Positions 51,721 to 61,442 of a DNA stretch of 64,000 nt are shown piece by piece. The DNA comes from Glaciihabitans arcticus. Its GTDB lineage: Bacteria > Actinomycetota > Actinomycetes > Actinomycetales > Microbacteriaceae. The notes under the pieces are model-generated. The model was given only the letters and a program-made list of their open reading frames with translations. It had not been told where the DNA came from and did not search any database. The DNA lies in NCBI RefSeq assembly GCF_004310685.1, contig NZ_SISG01000001.1, positions 1,612,001 to 1,676,000 on the forward strand, read 5' to 3'. Position numbers and translations under genes: made by a program. Every line of letters starts with the position of its first letter. Positions within the stretch are counted from its first letter, which is position 1.

Positions 51721-52172
51721 TTCGTGGTCTCGGCCGAGGTGACCGTGTAGTTCGCGAGGAAGCCGTTGCTGCCGTCCTCGGAGACGACGACGAGCACACC
51801 CCAGTCGGCGTTGGAGAAGGCGCCCGTTCCGCCTGCACCCGCGGTGCCCGCGACCGCTGAGGTGAAGCCGGCGGCCTCGAGCTCGGCCTTGATGGTGTCG
51901 TACGACTCGAGTCCGTCGACCTTGACCGTCACGTTGTAGACCCGGTTCGTGGCGTCGCCGAGCGAGCCGCCGAAGGTGATCTCGCCGTCGAAGATCGGCA
52001 CCTCTGACGGGAAGCCCTCGGGGACATCAGTTCCACTCTGCACGGCTCCGCCGGTCGCTCCCTCGATGATGCCGTCGATCGGGATCATCGAGCACGCCGC
52101 GAGGGAGGGGGCGAACACCACGGCGAGGGCGATGGCGACGGGCACGGTGAAGCGGTTGCGAAGAGTGGTCAT
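51717..52172 (-). CDS. Hypothetical lipoprotein
   Basis: A 151-residue lipoprotein, with the lipobox LAAC ending at C27. The mature part has a Gly/Thr-rich linker and a compact domain: YNVTVKVDGLESYDTIKAELEAAGF, a Gly-rich loop, then WGVLVVVSEDGSNGFLANYTV. This resembles small extracytoplasmic beta-alpha domains of unknown function. The ATG follows a leaderless -10 box. It neighbours efeB but is transcribed toward it, so it is not part of the iron operon. Confidence 0.8.
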   Translation of the reverse strand: MTTLRNRFTVPVAIALAVVFAPSLAACSMIPIDGIIEGATGGAVQSGTDVPEGFPSEVPIFDGEITFGGSLGDATNRVYNVTVKVDGLESYDTIKAELEAAGFTSAVAGTAGAGGTGAFSNADWGVLVVVSEDGSNGFLANYTVTSAETTN

Positions 52173-52178
52173 GCGCCC

Positions 52179-52184
52179 AGTGTA
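52179..52184 (-). promoter_or_regulatory. -10 box of lipoprotein gene, leaderless
   Basis: TACACT (minus strand) ends 6 nt before the ATG at 52172. Confidence 0.55.
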
Positions 52185-52203
52185 TTAGGGGCGGGTTAAT
52201 GAA

Positions 52204-52240
52204 GAACACCCTCCCCCGGCGAGGCCGGGGAAGGGTGTTC
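52204..52240 (-). terminator. Terminator of typA
   Basis: A GC hairpin, GAACACCCT (52204-52212) with AGGGTGTTC (52232-52240) and inner CCCCGG/CCGGGG pairs, follows the typA stop. The T-tract on the minus strand is short (TTCATT). Confidence 0.65.
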
Positions 52241-52251
52241 GTGAAAGGTTG

Positions 52252-54171
52252 TTAAGCGTTCTGCTTCTTCAGGCGAGCGGTGCTGCGCTGGCGCGCGTTA
52301 GCGTCGAGCTCGACCTTGCGGATACGCACGAACTCGGGAGTTACCTCAACACACTCGTCCTCGCGGGCGAACTCGAGGCACTCCTCGAGCGTCAGCTTGC
52401 GCGACGGGGTCATGCGCTCGAACGTGTCCGAGGTGGACTGGCGCATGTTGGTGAGCTGCTTCTCCTTGGTGATGTTCACGTCCATGTCATCGGCGCGCGA
52501 GTTCTCGCCGACGACCATGCCCTCGTAGACCTCCTGCGTCGGCTCCACGAAGAACGACATGCGCTCCTGCAGGGCGACCATGGCGAACGGGGTGGCGACA
52601 CCGGCGCGGTCGGCGACGATCGAGCCATTGGTGCGGGTCTCGATCGATCCGGCCCAGGGCTCGTAGCCGTGCGAGACGGCGTTGGCGATTCCCGAACCGC
52701 GCGTGATGGTCAGGAACTCGGTGCGGAAGCCGATGAGGCCACGGGACGGGACGATGAACTCCATGCGCACCCATCCGGTGCCGTGGTTGCTCATGCCCTC
52801 CATGCGACCCTTGCGGGCTGCGAGGAGCTGTGTGATGGCGCCGAGGTACTCTTCCGGTGCGTCAGTGGTGAGGTGCTCGAAGGGCTCGTGCAGCTTGCCG
52901 TCGACGCGCTTGGTGACCACCTGCGGCTTGCCAACGGTGAGCTCGAAGCCCTCGCGGCGCATCTGCTCGACGAGGATGGCGAGCGCGAGCTCTCCACGGC
53001 CCTGGATCTCCCAGGCGTCCGGGCGTCCAACGTCGACCAGCTTGATCGAGACGTTACCGACGAGCTCGCGGTCGAGGCGGTCCTTGACCATTCGAGCGGT
53101 GAGCTTGTGGCCCTTGACCTTGCCGATCATCGGGCTGGTGTTGGTGCCGATGGTCATCGAGATGGCGGGGTCGTCGACCGTGATGGTCGGCAGCGGACGA
53201 ACGTCGTTCGGGTCGGCGAGGGTCTCACCGATGGTGATGTCCTCGAAGCCGGCGACGGCGACGATGTCACCGGGTCCCGCGGACTCGGTCGGGAAGCGGT
53301 CGAGCGCCTTGGTGATCAGCAGCTCGGTGACCTTGACGTTCGCGACGGATCCGTCGTGCTTGACCCAGGCGACGGTCTGGCCCTTCTTGATGGTGCCGTT
53401 GAAGACACGCAGCAGGGCGAGGCGGCCGAGGAACGGCGATGCGTCAAGGTTGGTGACGTGGGCCTGCAGCGGGTGCGTGTCGTCGTACGACGGGGCCGGC
53501 ACGTGCTTGAGGATGGCGTCGAACAGCGGCTCGAGGTCTTCGTTGTCGGGCAGGGTGCCGTTCTCCGGCTTGTTCCAGCTCGCGGCGCCGTTGCGGCCCG
53601 AGGCGTAGACGACGGGAACGTCGAGGATCGCGTCGAGGTCGAGGTCGGGAACCTCGTCGGCCATGTCGCTCGCGAGACCGAGGAGCAGGTCCTGGCTCTC
53701 AGCGACGACGTCGTCGATGCGGGCATCCGGTCGGTCAGTCTTGTTGACGAGCAGGATGACGGGGAGCTTTGCCTCGAGGGCCTTGCGGAGAACGAAGCGC
53801 GTCTGCGGCAGCGGTCCCTCGGAGGCGTCGACGAGCAGCACAACACCGTCGACCATGGACAGGCCGCGCTCGACCTCGCCACCGAAGTCGGCGTGACCCG
53901 GGGTGTCGATCACGTTGATCGTGATGTTGCCGCCCTTGTGGTTCTCTTCGGCGTGGATGCCGTTGTAGAGCACTGCGGTGTTCTTCGCGAGGATCGTGAT
54001 GCCCTTTTCGCGCTCGAGCTCGTTGGAGTCCATGGCGCGGTCCTCGAGGTGCGCGTGCGCCTCGAAGGAATTGGTCTGGCGGAGCATGGCGTCGACGAGG
54101 GTCGTCTTGCCGTGGTCAACGTGGGCGACGATTGCGACATTGCGCAGGTCTGTGCGAGTGGCGATAGCCAT
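52252..54171 (-). CDS. typA: Translational GTPase TypA/BipA
   Basis: A 639-residue ribosome-binding GTPase of the elongation factor G-like family involved in 50S assembly and stress adaptation. G motifs: [11 protein letters not shown] (G1), [14 protein letters not shown] (G3) and [13 protein letters not shown] (G4), followed by domains II, III, V and the TypA-specific C-terminus. The ATG at 54171 is supported by AAGGA 9 nt upstream; the longer frame adds a non-conserved stretch. Confidence 0.96.
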   Translation of the reverse strand: MAIATRTDLRNVAIVAHVDHGKTTLVDAMLRQTNSFEAHAHLEDRAMDSNELEREKGITILAKNTAVLYNGIHAEENHKGGNITINVIDTPGHADFGGEVERGLSMVDGVVLLVDASEGPLPQTRFVLRKALEAKLPVILLVNKTDRPDARIDDVVAESQDLLLGLASDMADEVPDLDLDAILDVPVVYASGRNGAASWNKPENGTLPDNEDLEPLFDAILKHVPAPSYDDTHPLQAHVTNLDASPFLGRLALLRVFNGTIKKGQTVAWVKHDGSVANVKVTELLITKALDRFPTESAGPGDIVAVAGFEDITIGETLADPNDVRPLPTITVDDPAISMTIGTNTSPMIGKVKGHKLTARMVKDRLDRELVGNVSIKLVDVGRPDAWEIQGRGELALAILVEQMRREGFELTVGKPQVVTKRVDGKLHEPFEHLTTDAPEEYLGAITQLLAARKGRMEGMSNHGTGWVRMEFIVPSRGLIGFRTEFLTITRGSGIANAVSHGYEPWAGSIETRTNGSIVADRAGVATPFAMVALQERMSFFVEPTQEVYEGMVVGENSRADDMDVNITKEKQLTNMRQSTSDTFERMTPSRKLTLEECLEFAREDECVEVTPEFVRIRKVELDANARQRSTARLKKQNA

Positions 54172-54328
54172 GGCTGTTTTCCTTGCTAGATGAGCGGTGC
54201 CGGGGCGTGCGCGCGGCACTCATTGGGCACGGGCACGACCACACACGAACGCTTTGATGAGGGTCTGTGGGGTACTCAGGATCACGACGATGGTGCCCTG
54301 CACAAATATTCTACCGTGATCGGGCGGC

Positions 54329-56134
54329 TTATTCGCTGTCAGCGGAAGGTTGCCAGTCCCAGAGGTTCCAGACCAGCCCGGGATCGAGCGTCGAGGGCGC
54401 GACGCCGGTCACGCGATCGGTCCATGCGGTGACGACCGGAAACTGGTAAAGCGGCAGCCCGTAGGCCTCACTCCAGAGCAGTTCGTCTACGCGGGCGAGC
54501 TGTTCCCGCTGCACTGCCGGGTCGCTGCTCGCGGCGATCTCATCAAGCAGCGAGTCGACCTCGGGGCGCGCGAACGAGTTGTAGTTGCTGATCGGCGAGT
54601 CGGAGCGCAGCCGCGCCTCGGCCGCAGAGACGGCGAGGTTACTGGTGTTCCAGCCGAACAGGGCGGCGTCGTAGCTGCCGGGGAGGCCGAGGAACTCGGT
54701 CCACGATGCGCGCGAGCAGTTGGTGACGACGAACCCGGCGCGTGCGGCCGAGTCGGTGATGAGCTGGAACTCCGCAACCCGGCGCGGGTTCGCCGGGTCG
54801 AAGAGCATGCAGACGGTCGGAGCGGTGACGCCCGCCTGCTCGAGCAGCTTGCGCGCGCCGGGCACATCCACTCGCTGAAAATCTCTTGAGCCATTGGATG
54901 CCACAGCCACGTCATACCCGTCCATTCCGGGCAGGAACACCAGCGAGTCGAGCAGCTCGGCGTCCTCGACAAGGGGTGTCACGAGCTCGTCGAGGATCTC
55001 CTGACGCGGTATCACCCTGAGGAAGGCCTCGCGCACGAGCGGGTCGTCGAAGACTCCGTTGCGCCCACCCTCGAACTGCAGGTCGAGGTGCTCCCACGTG
55101 CCGCCGACGCCGGTCTCGACGGTGACGCCGTCGACCGAGTCGAGCGCCGAGAGCACGTCGGGGGTCGAAGCCGGAGCGATCACGTCGACGTCGCCCTGCT
55201 CGAGGGCCGCGATCGCGGCGAGTGGATCGCTGATGGTACGCACCACAACACTCTCGATCGAGGGCTGGTTGCGGCCACGGTAGGCGGGGTTCGCGGTGAG
55301 GGTGACCGACTCGCCCTCCTCTATAGCGGTGATCGTGTACGGGCCCGTGCCGACGAGCAGCTGTTCGTCCCGTGGCATGCGCTCGAGGTTGAAGTCGGAG
55401 TTCCACACTCGCGAGATTCTCGCGAGATCGGACTCGTCGCCGGTTGTGATGGCGTCGATCACCGCGGCCTTCGCCGCGGTCGGGTCGCCGCCGAGGGCGC
55501 GCTCCCCCACGACGTGCGCGGGCATGCCCACCTGGAAGGCGAGCTCCCAGTCGACGAAGTACTCGTCGTAGACGAGGGTGATCGAGCGCCCGTCGCTACC
55601 GAGCTCGGGCAATTGGCTCACCCGCGACAGGCCCGAGGCGGGGGCACCGTCGAAGTAGACGACGTCACGAGGAAAGTTGTCGGTGTACTCGCCGGTCTCC
55701 TGGTTGACGAAGTCGGTGGCGCTGAATCCCTCGGTAGAGAACCGCCCCGAGTTCGCCGCCCAGGCGAGCAACAGGTCGGCCGAGTCGACGGGCACGCCGT
55801 CCGACCAGGTCACTCCCCCGGCGATCTCGTAGCGCACCGTGAGCGGGTCCTCGCCCAGCACCCGATAGCTGCCGAACGACTCGTCGCGCACGAGCGTCGA
55901 CGTGTTGTCGTAGTAGTTGAACCGCGAGTTGGTGACGTGGTCGATGCTGCGATTGGCGATCGTGTTGCCGTACGAGGTGACGGGGTTCAACGAGGTGAAC
56001 GCCTGGTTGCTCGCGATTGTGACATCGCTGCCCGTGACAACGTGGCGCTGCGGACCGCACCCCGTGAGAAGCAGGGCCAGGGCAACGACGAGCGAAATCG
56101 CGGCAGCGGATGAACCGTTCCGAGACCTGCGCAC
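54329..56134 (-). CDS. Oligopeptide-type substrate-binding lipoprotein (SBP family 5), second copy
   Basis: A 601-residue binding protein of peptide/nickel ABC transporters. Signal peptide with lipobox LTGC (C26). Family-5 features: LNPVTSYGNTIANRSIDHVTNSRF, VTWSDGVPVDSADLLLAWAA and a C-terminal AYGLPLYQFPVV. It is similar throughout to the binding protein at 61443-63326, so the two probably arose by duplication. GTG start, 3 bases after the ATPase stop on the same transcript. It may bind a different subset of peptides for the same permease. Confidence 0.9.
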   Translation of the reverse strand: MRRSRNGSSAAAISLVVALALLLTGCGPQRHVVTGSDVTIASNQAFTSLNPVTSYGNTIANRSIDHVTNSRFNYYDNTSTLVRDESFGSYRVLGEDPLTVRYEIAGGVTWSDGVPVDSADLLLAWAANSGRFSTEGFSATDFVNQETGEYTDNFPRDVVYFDGAPASGLSRVSQLPELGSDGRSITLVYDEYFVDWELAFQVGMPAHVVGERALGGDPTAAKAAVIDAITTGDESDLARISRVWNSDFNLERMPRDEQLLVGTGPYTITAIEEGESVTLTANPAYRGRNQPSIESVVVRTISDPLAAIAALEQGDVDVIAPASTPDVLSALDSVDGVTVETGVGGTWEHLDLQFEGGRNGVFDDPLVREAFLRVIPRQEILDELVTPLVEDAELLDSLVFLPGMDGYDVAVASNGSRDFQRVDVPGARKLLEQAGVTAPTVCMLFDPANPRRVAEFQLITDSAARAGFVVTNCSRASWTEFLGLPGSYDAALFGWNTSNLAVSAAEARLRSDSPISNYNSFARPEVDSLLDEIAASSDPAVQREQLARVDELLWSEAYGLPLYQFPVVTAWTDRVTGVAPSTLDPGLVWNLWDWQPSADSE

Positions 56135-56137
56135 AGG

Positions 56138-57808
56138 CTAGACCTTAGCGGCCGCGCGCTTCTCGCGGCGCAGCTTCTGCTCGGCCGGGTTCGGTACCGG
56201 CACGGCGTCGATGAGCTTGCGGGTGTACGGATCCTGCGGATTGCGCAGGATCTGCTCCTTGCTGCCCTGCTCGACGATCTTTCCGCGGTGCATCACGGCG
56301 ATGCGGTGCGCGAGCAGGTCGACGACGGCGAGGTCGTGGCTGATGAAGAGCGTCGCGAACTGCTGCTCCTTCTGGATCTCCTGCAGCAGCTCGAGCACAC
56401 GGGCCTGCACCGAGACGTCGAGCGCGGAAGTCGGCTCGTCGGCGACGAGGAGCTTGGGGCTGAGCGCGAGGGCGCGGGCGATTCCGATGCGCTGGCGCTG
56501 GCCACCGGAAAGCTCGTGCGGGTAACGGTTGCGGAACGCGCGGGGCAGCTCGACCATGTCGAGCAGTTCCTCGGTGCGGGTCGCGATCTGGGTCTTGCTG
56601 TAGCCGCCCGCGAGCAGCAGCGGCTCGCCGATCGACTCGCCGACGGGCCAGCGCGGGTTAAGGGAGGAGCCCGGGTCCTGGAAGACGATTCCGATGTTGC
56701 GGCGAACCGCGCGCAGGTCCTTCTTGTTGACACCGACCATGTCCTGGCCCGCTACCTGCAGCACGCCGGACTTGATCGGCAGCAGGCCGACAAGCGCGCG
56801 ACCGATGGTGGTCTTTCCCGAGCCCGATTCGCCCACCAGCCCGAGCACCTCGCCCGGGTAGATCTCGATGTTGGCGTCGTCCACGGCGAGGAACGCGGGA
56901 ACACGCCCGCGCTTGGGGTACTCGACCATCATGTGCTCGACCACGAGGGCCGGCTTGACGTGTGCCTCGCGGGCGGAGACGACCTCGACGGCCTCACCGG
57001 TTCCGAGGTGCGGAACGGCTGCAAGCAGCGCCTGCGTGTAGGGGTGCTCCGGTGCGTTGAAGATCTGGTCGACGGTGCCGGTCTCGACGATCGCGCCATC
57101 CTTCATGACCACGAGGTGGTCAGCCAGGTCGGCGACGACACCCATGTCGTGGGTGATCAGGATGATCGCGCTGTTGAGGCGCTTGTGCAGGTTGCGCAGC
57201 AGGTCGAGGATCTCGGCCTGCACCGTCACGTCGAGCGCCGTGGTCGGCTCGTCGGCGATCAGCAGCGTCGGGTCACACGAGATCGACTGGGCGATCATGG
57301 CGCGCTGGCGCTGCCCGCCCGAGAGCTGGTGGGGGTAGGAGTCGAAGGCCTTCTGCGGATCGGGCATCTCGACCATGGTGAGCAGCTCGATGGCGCGCAC
57401 CTTGGCCTGCGCCTTGGTCATGTAGGAGTGCGTCTGCACGGCTTCGACGATCTGGAAACCGACGGTGTACACCGGGTTGAGAGCCGTCATCGGCTCCTGG
57501 AAGATGACGGCGATCTTGTTGCCGCGCACCTTGCGGAGCTTATCGGCGCGCATGCCCACGAGCTCTTCGCCCTCGAGCTTGACGCTTCCGACCGAGCGGC
57601 CGTTGGTCGGCAGCAGGCCGAGCAGCGCCATCGAGCTCGTAGTCTTACCGGATCCGGACTCGCCGACAATGGCGAGCACCTCGCCCGGGTTGAGCGTGAA
57701 GTTGACGTCGGTGGCGGCCGGAACCCAACCGTTCTCGACCCAGAAATCGACCCCGAGGCCGGCGACCTCGAGGATCGGACCGGTGGTGGTTGTGGGTACT
57801 GCGTTCAC
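56138..57808 (-). CDS. Double ATPase of oligopeptide ABC transporter (DppD-DppF fusion)
   Basis: A 556-residue protein with two complete ABC domains: Walker A GESGSGKTT in each half (about 49-57 and 336-344), signature LSGGQRQR twice (about 164 and 452), Walker B LLIADEPTTALD and LLVADEPTSALD, and switch His in THD and SHD. Each half ends with the peptide-transporter motif (HPYTQALL / DPYTRKLI). It would power the permeases at 58479-61216. The GTG start lies 50 bases from the opposite-strand PH-domain gene, which separates it from the permease genes. Confidence 0.93.
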   Translation of the reverse strand: MNAVPTTTTGPILEVAGLGVDFWVENGWVPAATDVNFTLNPGEVLAIVGESGSGKTTSSMALLGLLPTNGRSVGSVKLEGEELVGMRADKLRKVRGNKIAVIFQEPMTALNPVYTVGFQIVEAVQTHSYMTKAQAKVRAIELLTMVEMPDPQKAFDSYPHQLSGGQRQRAMIAQSISCDPTLLIADEPTTALDVTVQAEILDLLRNLHKRLNSAIILITHDMGVVADLADHLVVMKDGAIVETGTVDQIFNAPEHPYTQALLAAVPHLGTGEAVEVVSAREAHVKPALVVEHMMVEYPKRGRVPAFLAVDDANIEIYPGEVLGLVGESGSGKTTIGRALVGLLPIKSGVLQVAGQDMVGVNKKDLRAVRRNIGIVFQDPGSSLNPRWPVGESIGEPLLLAGGYSKTQIATRTEELLDMVELPRAFRNRYPHELSGGQRQRIGIARALALSPKLLVADEPTSALDVSVQARVLELLQEIQKEQQFATLFISHDLAVVDLLAHRIAVMHRGKIVEQGSKEQILRNPQDPYTRKLIDAVPVPNPAEQKLRREKRAAAKV

Positions 57809-57858
57809 TTGTCGTCTCGACTTTCGCCTTCGCGGGAACCGCGTGGGAGCATGGGGGC

Positions 57859-58482
57859 ATGGCTAATGGACAGATCGAGACCGACATCACTATGCCGTCC
57901 CGGTTCGGTCGCATCCTCGCGGTCATTACAGTCGCGATCGCCGCCTACGGGCTGGTTGTCACTGTTGCCGACTCCGGGCTGGAGGGACTTCTCGTCTCCT
58001 CGTGGCCGTTCGTATTCGTGAGCTATCTCGCCTTCGCGGTGTTCTGGCAGCCGAGCGTCACGGTGAGTGACGGCGGGGTGACCCTGCGCAACGTTCTGCG
58101 CACGATCCACCTGCCATGGCCGTCCATCCAGCGCATCGATACGAAGTTCGCCCTGACGCTGTTCACGGACTACGGCCACTTCGCCGCGTGGGCCGCTCCG
58201 GCTCCGACGCGTTACAGCGTCGGCCAGACCGACAAGAGCGATTTGACCCGCCTGCCCGAATCCACGTACTTCGCCGGCACCATTCGCCCGGGAGACAACC
58301 CCGCGAGCGACTCGGGGCAGGCCGCCCTCGTTGTGCGCATGCGCTGGGAGGCCCTGCGTGACGCTGGTCATCTGGACTCGGCGCGGCTCGAGAAGGAGCG
58401 TCCGGACATCCAGTGGCATCTCGTGACGATCGCTGCGCTGGTGGTTCTCGGCGCGGCCGCCGTTTTCAGCGCCGTTCACTAG
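57859..58482 (+). CDS. PH-domain membrane protein
   Basis: A 207-residue protein with two N-terminal membrane helices (about 18-36 and 44-63), a bacterial PH-like domain (about 65-170; VTVSDGGVTLRNVLRTIHLPWPSIQRIDTKFALTLFT) and one C-terminal helix. Bacterial PH domains of this type have no fixed activity. The ATG at 57859 is preceded by GGGAG. It is transcribed against the surrounding ABC transporter operon and its stop shares CTAG with the permease gene. Confidence 0.82.
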   Translation: MANGQIETDITMPSRFGRILAVITVAIAAYGLVVTVADSGLEGLLVSSWPFVFVSYLAFAVFWQPSVTVSDGGVTLRNVLRTIHLPWPSIQRIDTKFALTLFTDYGHFAAWAAPAPTRYSVGQTDKSDLTRLPESTYFAGTIRPGDNPASDSGQAALVVRMRWEALRDAGHLDSARLEKERPDIQWHLVTIAALVVLGAAAVFSAVH

Positions 58483-59672
58483 AACGTCCCGCCCTGCAGG
58501 TCGTTCTTCGCGCCACGGTTGAAGACCATGGCCTTCGCCTTGTCGAAGGCGCTGTCCTTGCCGGGAAGGCGCTTCTGGCGAGGGTCGAACGCGTCGCGCA
58601 GGCCGTCACCGATGAAGTTCACGCAGAGCGCGATCACCACAATGAAGAGGCCCGGCCACCAGAACAGCCATGGACGCGTACGGAACGCCTCCTTGTACTC
58701 GCTGATGATCTGGCCGAGCGAGATGTCGGGCGCCTGGATGCCGAAGCCGAGGTAGCTGAGCGCAGTCTCTAGCAGGATCGCCGCGCTCATGAGCAGCGTC
58801 GTGTTGACGATGATCACCCCGACCGCGTTGGGCAGGATGTGGCGGAAGATGATGCGCGCGGGGCTGGCACCCGCGACCTTGGCGGCGTCCACGAACTCGC
58901 GCTCGCGAAGACTGAGGAACTCGCCGCGCACGAGGCGGGCGAGACCGGTCCACGACACCGCGCCGAGCACGATGCCCAGTGCGATCGCGTTTCCACCGAT
59001 GGTCTTTCCGAGAACGGCTCCGAGGATGATCACCGGGATGATGATGATCGTGTCGGTGAAGCGCATGAGCAGCGCGTCGATCCAGCCGCGGTAATAACCG
59101 GAGATGGCTCCGATGATGATTCCGAAGACGGTCGAGAGGATTCCGATCAGGAACATCACGGTCAGTGACTGCTGGGCTCCGCGCATCACGCGGGCGAACA
59201 CGTCTTTACCGAGGGTGTCCTGGCCGAACGGGTGCTCTCCCACGATGGGCGGGAAGACCGACAGCGTCGGGGTGCCGCCGGCATTCAGCACCGCGTAGCT
59301 GCGGTACCACTCCTGGTTCCACCAGCCGAAGATGCGCGTTCCGTCGATGACCTGCTGGCCGTCGACGACGATCAGTCGGCCCGTTCCGCCGATGACGGTG
59401 CCGACCGCGGTGAAGACGAAGATGATGAGCGCGGTCAGCACGACCAGCGCGATCACCGCGGCACGGTGGCGGAAGAAGCGCTTGCGCACGATGGCACCCT
59501 GGCTGAGTCCGGCCACCTGGCGCTGGTCGATCGACTGCTCGGAGCCGCGCGACAGGTCCTCGCCCGAATCCCCGGGAAGGGTCTCGAGGCTGGTCTGCTC
59601 GGGAGCGATCGGGCCGTTCGCGATGGGTCCGTCGTGCTCGCCGGGAGCGGTGGGGTTCTTTTTGTCAGCCAT
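58479..59672 (-). CDS. Oligopeptide ABC transporter permease (DppC-like)
   Basis: A 397-residue permease: an N-terminal cytoplasmic extension of about 65 residues, the first helix (about 72-95), a periplasmic-side loop with HPFGQDTLGKDVFARVMRGAQQSL, and the five-helix core with the EAA loop REREFVDAAKVAGASPARIIFRHILPNAVGVIIV. Pairs with the DppB-like permease, whose stop is 2 bases upstream of this ATG. The long N-terminus is rich in Pro, Gly and acidic residues and is likely disordered. Confidence 0.92.
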   Translation of the reverse strand: MADKKNPTAPGEHDGPIANGPIAPEQTSLETLPGDSGEDLSRGSEQSIDQRQVAGLSQGAIVRKRFFRHRAAVIALVVLTALIIFVFTAVGTVIGGTGRLIVVDGQQVIDGTRIFGWWNQEWYRSYAVLNAGGTPTLSVFPPIVGEHPFGQDTLGKDVFARVMRGAQQSLTVMFLIGILSTVFGIIIGAISGYYRGWIDALLMRFTDTIIIIPVIILGAVLGKTIGGNAIALGIVLGAVSWTGLARLVRGEFLSLREREFVDAAKVAGASPARIIFRHILPNAVGVIIVNTTLLMSAAILLETALSYLGFGIQAPDISLGQIISEYKEAFRTRPWLFWWPGLFIVVIALCVNFIGDGLRDAFDPRQKRLPGKDSAFDKAKAMVFNRGAKNDLQGGTF

Positions 59673-59674
59673 GG

Positions 59675-61216
59675 TTATGCCACCCGAATTCGTGGGTCAA
59701 GTGCGGCGTATACAAGGTCCGCGATGAGGTTGAAGATAACGGCGACGACACCGGTGACGAGGAAGACACCCATCACGATGTTCACGTCGGCCGCCCGGAG
59801 GCCCGCGTTGAACAGGTACCCCATTCCCTGCCAGGCGAAGATCGTCTCCGTGATGATCGCGCCTCCGATGAGAGCGCCGATGTCGAAGGAGATGATCGTG
59901 GCGATCGGGATCATCGCGTTGCGGAAGGCGTGGCGCATGATCACGGTGCGCTCGGTGAGTCCCTTGGCGCGAGCCGTGCGTACGTAATCCTGATTCATCA
60001 CCTCGAGCAGGCTGCCTCGTGCGTACCGCGTGTACGCGGCGAACGAGATCAGTGTGAGCGCGATGGTCGGCAGCAGCAGGTGGGTGAAGGTGTCCATCAT
60101 GGTGATCCAGATGTCGCCGTCGAGACCCGGGGTCTGCGAACCGATGGTGGCGATGGCGCCATTTTTGATCGGGATGCGCTGCAGGTACTCGGGGTAGACG
60201 AGCAGCACGCGGTCCACGATGACGATCAGCGCCACAAGTCCACCGGTGAGGGCTGCCGTGCGGGCGAGCTGCCGCTTGTCGTCCTTGCCGAACGCGTAAC
60301 CGGCGCCGATGCCGACGAGGATTCCGACGACGACGAGGGCCGGCACGATCCACCACCAATCGCGACCGGTGAAGAACAGGTACTGCAGCGGCGACCACAC
60401 GGCCGCCCAGAACACGACGGTCGTTCCCGCCGCGAGCAACGCCCGGCGGTTCTGCAGTCCGGTGGAGAGCAGCGTGATTCCGACGGCGATCGCGGCGCCG
60501 GTAAGCAGGATCCCGGGAATGCCGATCGTCGGGGTCGAGAACCAGTCGGTGATGACGAGGGTGCCGAGAATGAGGCCGGTCGCGAGGGCGCCGCCGAGGA
60601 AGGCGATTCCGCGACGACGGAGATCACCGCCGATGATGCTCATCCAGACAAGACCGGCGCCGAGGCCGATCAGCACGATCAGCCACCAGGGTATGTCGGG
60701 TTGGGAGAGGAAGGCGTTAAAGCGGATCGCGCCGTACTCCTTGAGCAGTACGGCAACCCAGAAGATCGGTAGCGAATAGAGGATGAACGTTATGAAGGTG
60801 ATCACGTAGTCGAAGCCGCTGTATTGCCTCAGAGCCGTGATCATGCCTATCGAGAGACCGAGCACGATGGCCAGGATCGTCGCGGCCGTGATCAGCTGAA
60901 GAGTGGATGACACGGCGGAGCCGATCGCATCCGTGACGGGCTGGTCACCACGTGTGAACGAGGTGCCGAGGTCGCACTGCCCGATCACGCACTTTGCCGC
61001 GCCGCCCAGCCAGTCCACGTATCGCACGGGGATCGGATCGTTGAGCCTCAGCTGCTCGATGCGGGCGTCGATACGCTCCTGGCGGTTCGGGGAGCTGGAT
61101 CCCTTGAGGTCGAGCAACGGGTCTCCCGAGACTGACGTCAAGGAGAAGACGATGAACGAGGCAGCCAGGACAACGAGAATCGTCGCCAGGAGTCGTCTCA
61201 CCACGAATGTCAGCAC
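59675..61216 (-). CDS. Oligopeptide ABC transporter permease (DppB-like) with large membrane insertion
   Basis: A 513-residue DppB-type permease, about 180 residues longer than usual. The N-terminal part (MLTFVVRRLLATILVVL, then LNDPIPVRYVDWLGG) and the C-terminal core with EAA loop (NQDYVRTARAKGLTERTVIMRHAFRNAMIPIA) are standard. Between about 170 and 345 lies an insertion of roughly five extra hydrophobic helices. GTG start with AGGAAG upstream. Follows the binding-protein gene after 226 bases containing two stable hairpins. Confidence 0.9.
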   Translation of the reverse strand: MLTFVVRRLLATILVVLAASFIVFSLTSVSGDPLLDLKGSSSPNRQERIDARIEQLRLNDPIPVRYVDWLGGAAKCVIGQCDLGTSFTRGDQPVTDAIGSAVSSTLQLITAATILAIVLGLSIGMITALRQYSGFDYVITFITFILYSLPIFWVAVLLKEYGAIRFNAFLSQPDIPWWLIVLIGLGAGLVWMSIIGGDLRRRGIAFLGGALATGLILGTLVITDWFSTPTIGIPGILLTGAAIAVGITLLSTGLQNRRALLAAGTTVVFWAAVWSPLQYLFFTGRDWWWIVPALVVVGILVGIGAGYAFGKDDKRQLARTAALTGGLVALIVIVDRVLLVYPEYLQRIPIKNGAIATIGSQTPGLDGDIWITMMDTFTHLLLPTIALTLISFAAYTRYARGSLLEVMNQDYVRTARAKGLTERTVIMRHAFRNAMIPIATIISFDIGALIGGAIITETIFAWQGMGYLFNAGLRAADVNIVMGVFLVTGVVAVIFNLIADLVYAALDPRIRVA

Positions 61217-61336
61217 GGAGCTTCCTAACAGGTAGTCATGGGCAGCAACGCTGCCGCCACGTCAATGGTAAACGAGCGGGATGTGTACACCGCGAATGGG
61301 GTCTCTCTGAATGGGCGAGACCGCGAAACCCAGCTC

Positions 61337-61427
61337 TCACGGTGAAGGTGCCGAAGCGTGGCCCCGGCACCTCACCGTGATCTGTCCTGCTGCGATCCGT
61401 CACCGGGTGGGCACGAGGCCCACCCGG
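61337..61427 (-). terminator. Tandem hairpins between binding protein and permease genes
   Basis: Just after the binding-protein stop come CCGGGTGGGC (61403-61412)/GCCCACCCGG (61418-61427), a perfect 10-bp stem, and then a 16-bp stem with one bulge (61337-61353 with 61365-61380). There is no T-tract. Such elements protect the upstream mRNA and reduce read-through, giving more binding protein than permease. Confidence 0.65.
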
Positions 61428-61442
61428 ATCGGATCGATCGTG

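Noticed and set aside
52249-54189. A 646-codon open frame on the plus strand opposite typA
   Set aside because: Shadow of typA: no motif, acidic low-complexity composition, no ribosome site.
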